Shown piece by piece: positions 63,663-64,000 of a stretch of DNA of 64,000 nt. Where the stretch lies: NCBI GenBank assembly GCA_907163375.1, contig CAJQUW010016185.1:186001-250000 (forward strand), given 5' to 3'. The translations under genes were made by a program, and so were the position numbers. How positions within the stretch are numbered: the stretch's first letter is position 1; every line of letters starts with the position of its first letter. This DNA is from Prostheceraeus crozeri (taxonomy: Eukaryota > Platyhelminthes > Polycladida > Euryleptidae). Below the pieces are notes generated by a model, which was not told where the DNA came from, did not search any database, and worked only from the letters and a program-made list of their open reading frames with translations.

Positions 63663-64000
63663 TCAAATCATGATAGAACTTACAAATCATTTTTTCATTA
63701 GAGGATGGATTACATGAAAAGTTTTGAATAACAGATGCAAATCGAGATACATGTAAACGTCTTAAGATGAAGTACAGTACAAAAGCACCACACGTTGATG
63801 AAAGTGGATGTTGTAGTATGCGTTCATTTCGCTGATATTGACGCGTATGTTTTCTCAACCACTGCTGTGTTGGTATATTTGGAGGTTGAGCAAGAGAGTC
63901 AAATAGTTCACCACGTCGGTCTTCTCCAATAAAGATCGCTTTCCAATGCTCACCGCCTAAATTCTGCGAATGAGTGTTTAGTACAATAAAGATGGGATAG
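63658..64000 (-). CDS. Adenovirus-type cysteine protease (adenain-like), partial
   Basis: Open on the minus strand from the window edge to TAA at 63658 (at least 113 codons; N-terminus outside). Motifs: GEHWKAIFIG with the catalytic His (63946-63948), ELFDS with an acid 16 residues later (63898-63900), and LQHPLSSTCGAFVLYFI with the nucleophile Cys (63790-63792) and a Gln seven residues before it. Adenain uses His, Glu/Asp, Gln and Cys in this order, with the Gln-to-Cys spacing of seven. In Polintons and adintoviruses this protease (PRO) processes capsid proteins. All visible catalytic residues are present. Confidence 0.85.
   Translation of the reverse strand, partial: YPIFIVLNTHSQNLGGEHWKAIFIGEDRRGELFDSLAQPPNIPTQQWLRKHTRQYQRNERILQHPLSSTCGAFVLYFILRRLHVSRFASVIQNFSCNPSSNEKMICKFYHDLK

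Larger units (their letters stand above)
50285..64000. mobile_element. Virus-like (Polinton/adintovirus-like) element, left end to window edge
   Basis: A compact gene cluster on both strands with a protein-primed type B DNA polymerase and an adenovirus-type protease, the two genes that link Polintons, adintoviruses and adenoviruses. Also visible are TBP-like and PC4-like proteins, a pair of WEVGV paralogues, and small charged proteins. Intergenic gaps in the right half are 20-40 bases. Each left-side gene has its own TATATAA box. The right end lies outside the window, and integrase, ATPase and recognisable capsid genes are not in view. Left end is approximate, placed after the monomer repeats. 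Confidence 0.75.

Noticed and set aside
50285..64000. Naming the element a canonical Maverick/Polinton
   Set aside because: No integrase, ATPase or identified capsid genes are visible and the right end is missing; only a virus-like, Polinton/adintovirus-related label is supported.

Overview
This is AT-rich, intron-bearing metazoan DNA. The evidence is a spliced SPCS3 gene, GT-AG introns inside transposons, and many animal transposon families. Frequent TAGGCCTA-like and ACATGTACATGT-like words, and a 2A-bearing non-LTR retroelement, suggest a marine invertebrate. I lean towards echinoderm, but the sequence alone does not prove it.

Bases 1-17,500 are mostly transposon debris. In order: a 57-bp-arm hairpin; three IS630-Tc1-mariner elements with TIRs and TA duplications (DD34E with a small intron, DD41D, DD34D); a cluster of palindromes; a host exon resembling sperm/ciliary microtubule inner proteins (minus strand); a decayed BEL/Pao retrotransposon with its primer-binding site; a LINE 3' fragment; and a decayed Penelope-like element with a GIY-YIG segment.

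Bases 17,547-29,211 hold the one clear host gene, SPCS3 (signal peptidase complex subunit 3). Its two coding exons are separated by an 11.1-kb intron. The intron contains a dead hAT transposase, a 5'-truncated LINE with an (ATC)n tail, a hairpin, and an antisense LINE starting with a 2A 'stop-go' peptide that is itself interrupted by a hAT element with a perfect 8-bp duplication.

Bases 29,200-48,700 contain another LINE 3' end, tandem and palindromic repeats, possible host terminal exons, a 248-bp hAT MITE, a largely intact 3.4-kb pogo-type element, and two related repeat blocks in opposite orientation (36.8-37.6 kb and 48.2-50.3 kb). The second block carries a 1.4-kb palindrome flanked by TA.

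Bases about 50,300-64,000, running off the right edge, hold the most interesting unit: a compact virus-like (Polinton/adintovirus-like) element with genes on both strands. I see a protein-primed family-B DNA polymerase with N-terminal zinc fingers and tiny 5' exons; an adenovirus-type cysteine protease at the edge; two tandem paralogues of about 500 residues with a G-x-WEVGV signature (function unknown, possibly structural); two tandem small PC4-like genes; a two-repeat TATA-binding-protein-like gene with a frame break; an acidic coiled-coil protein; and several small acidic or basic proteins among 530-bp direct repeats. Four early-side promoters share a TATATAA(A/G) box, and the right-hand genes share an ATGCAAA word. 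Polymerase plus protease fit self-replication and capsid maturation, and TBP-like plus PC4-like proteins suggest the element brings its own transcription factors. No integrase, packaging ATPase or recognisable capsid gene is visible before the window ends.
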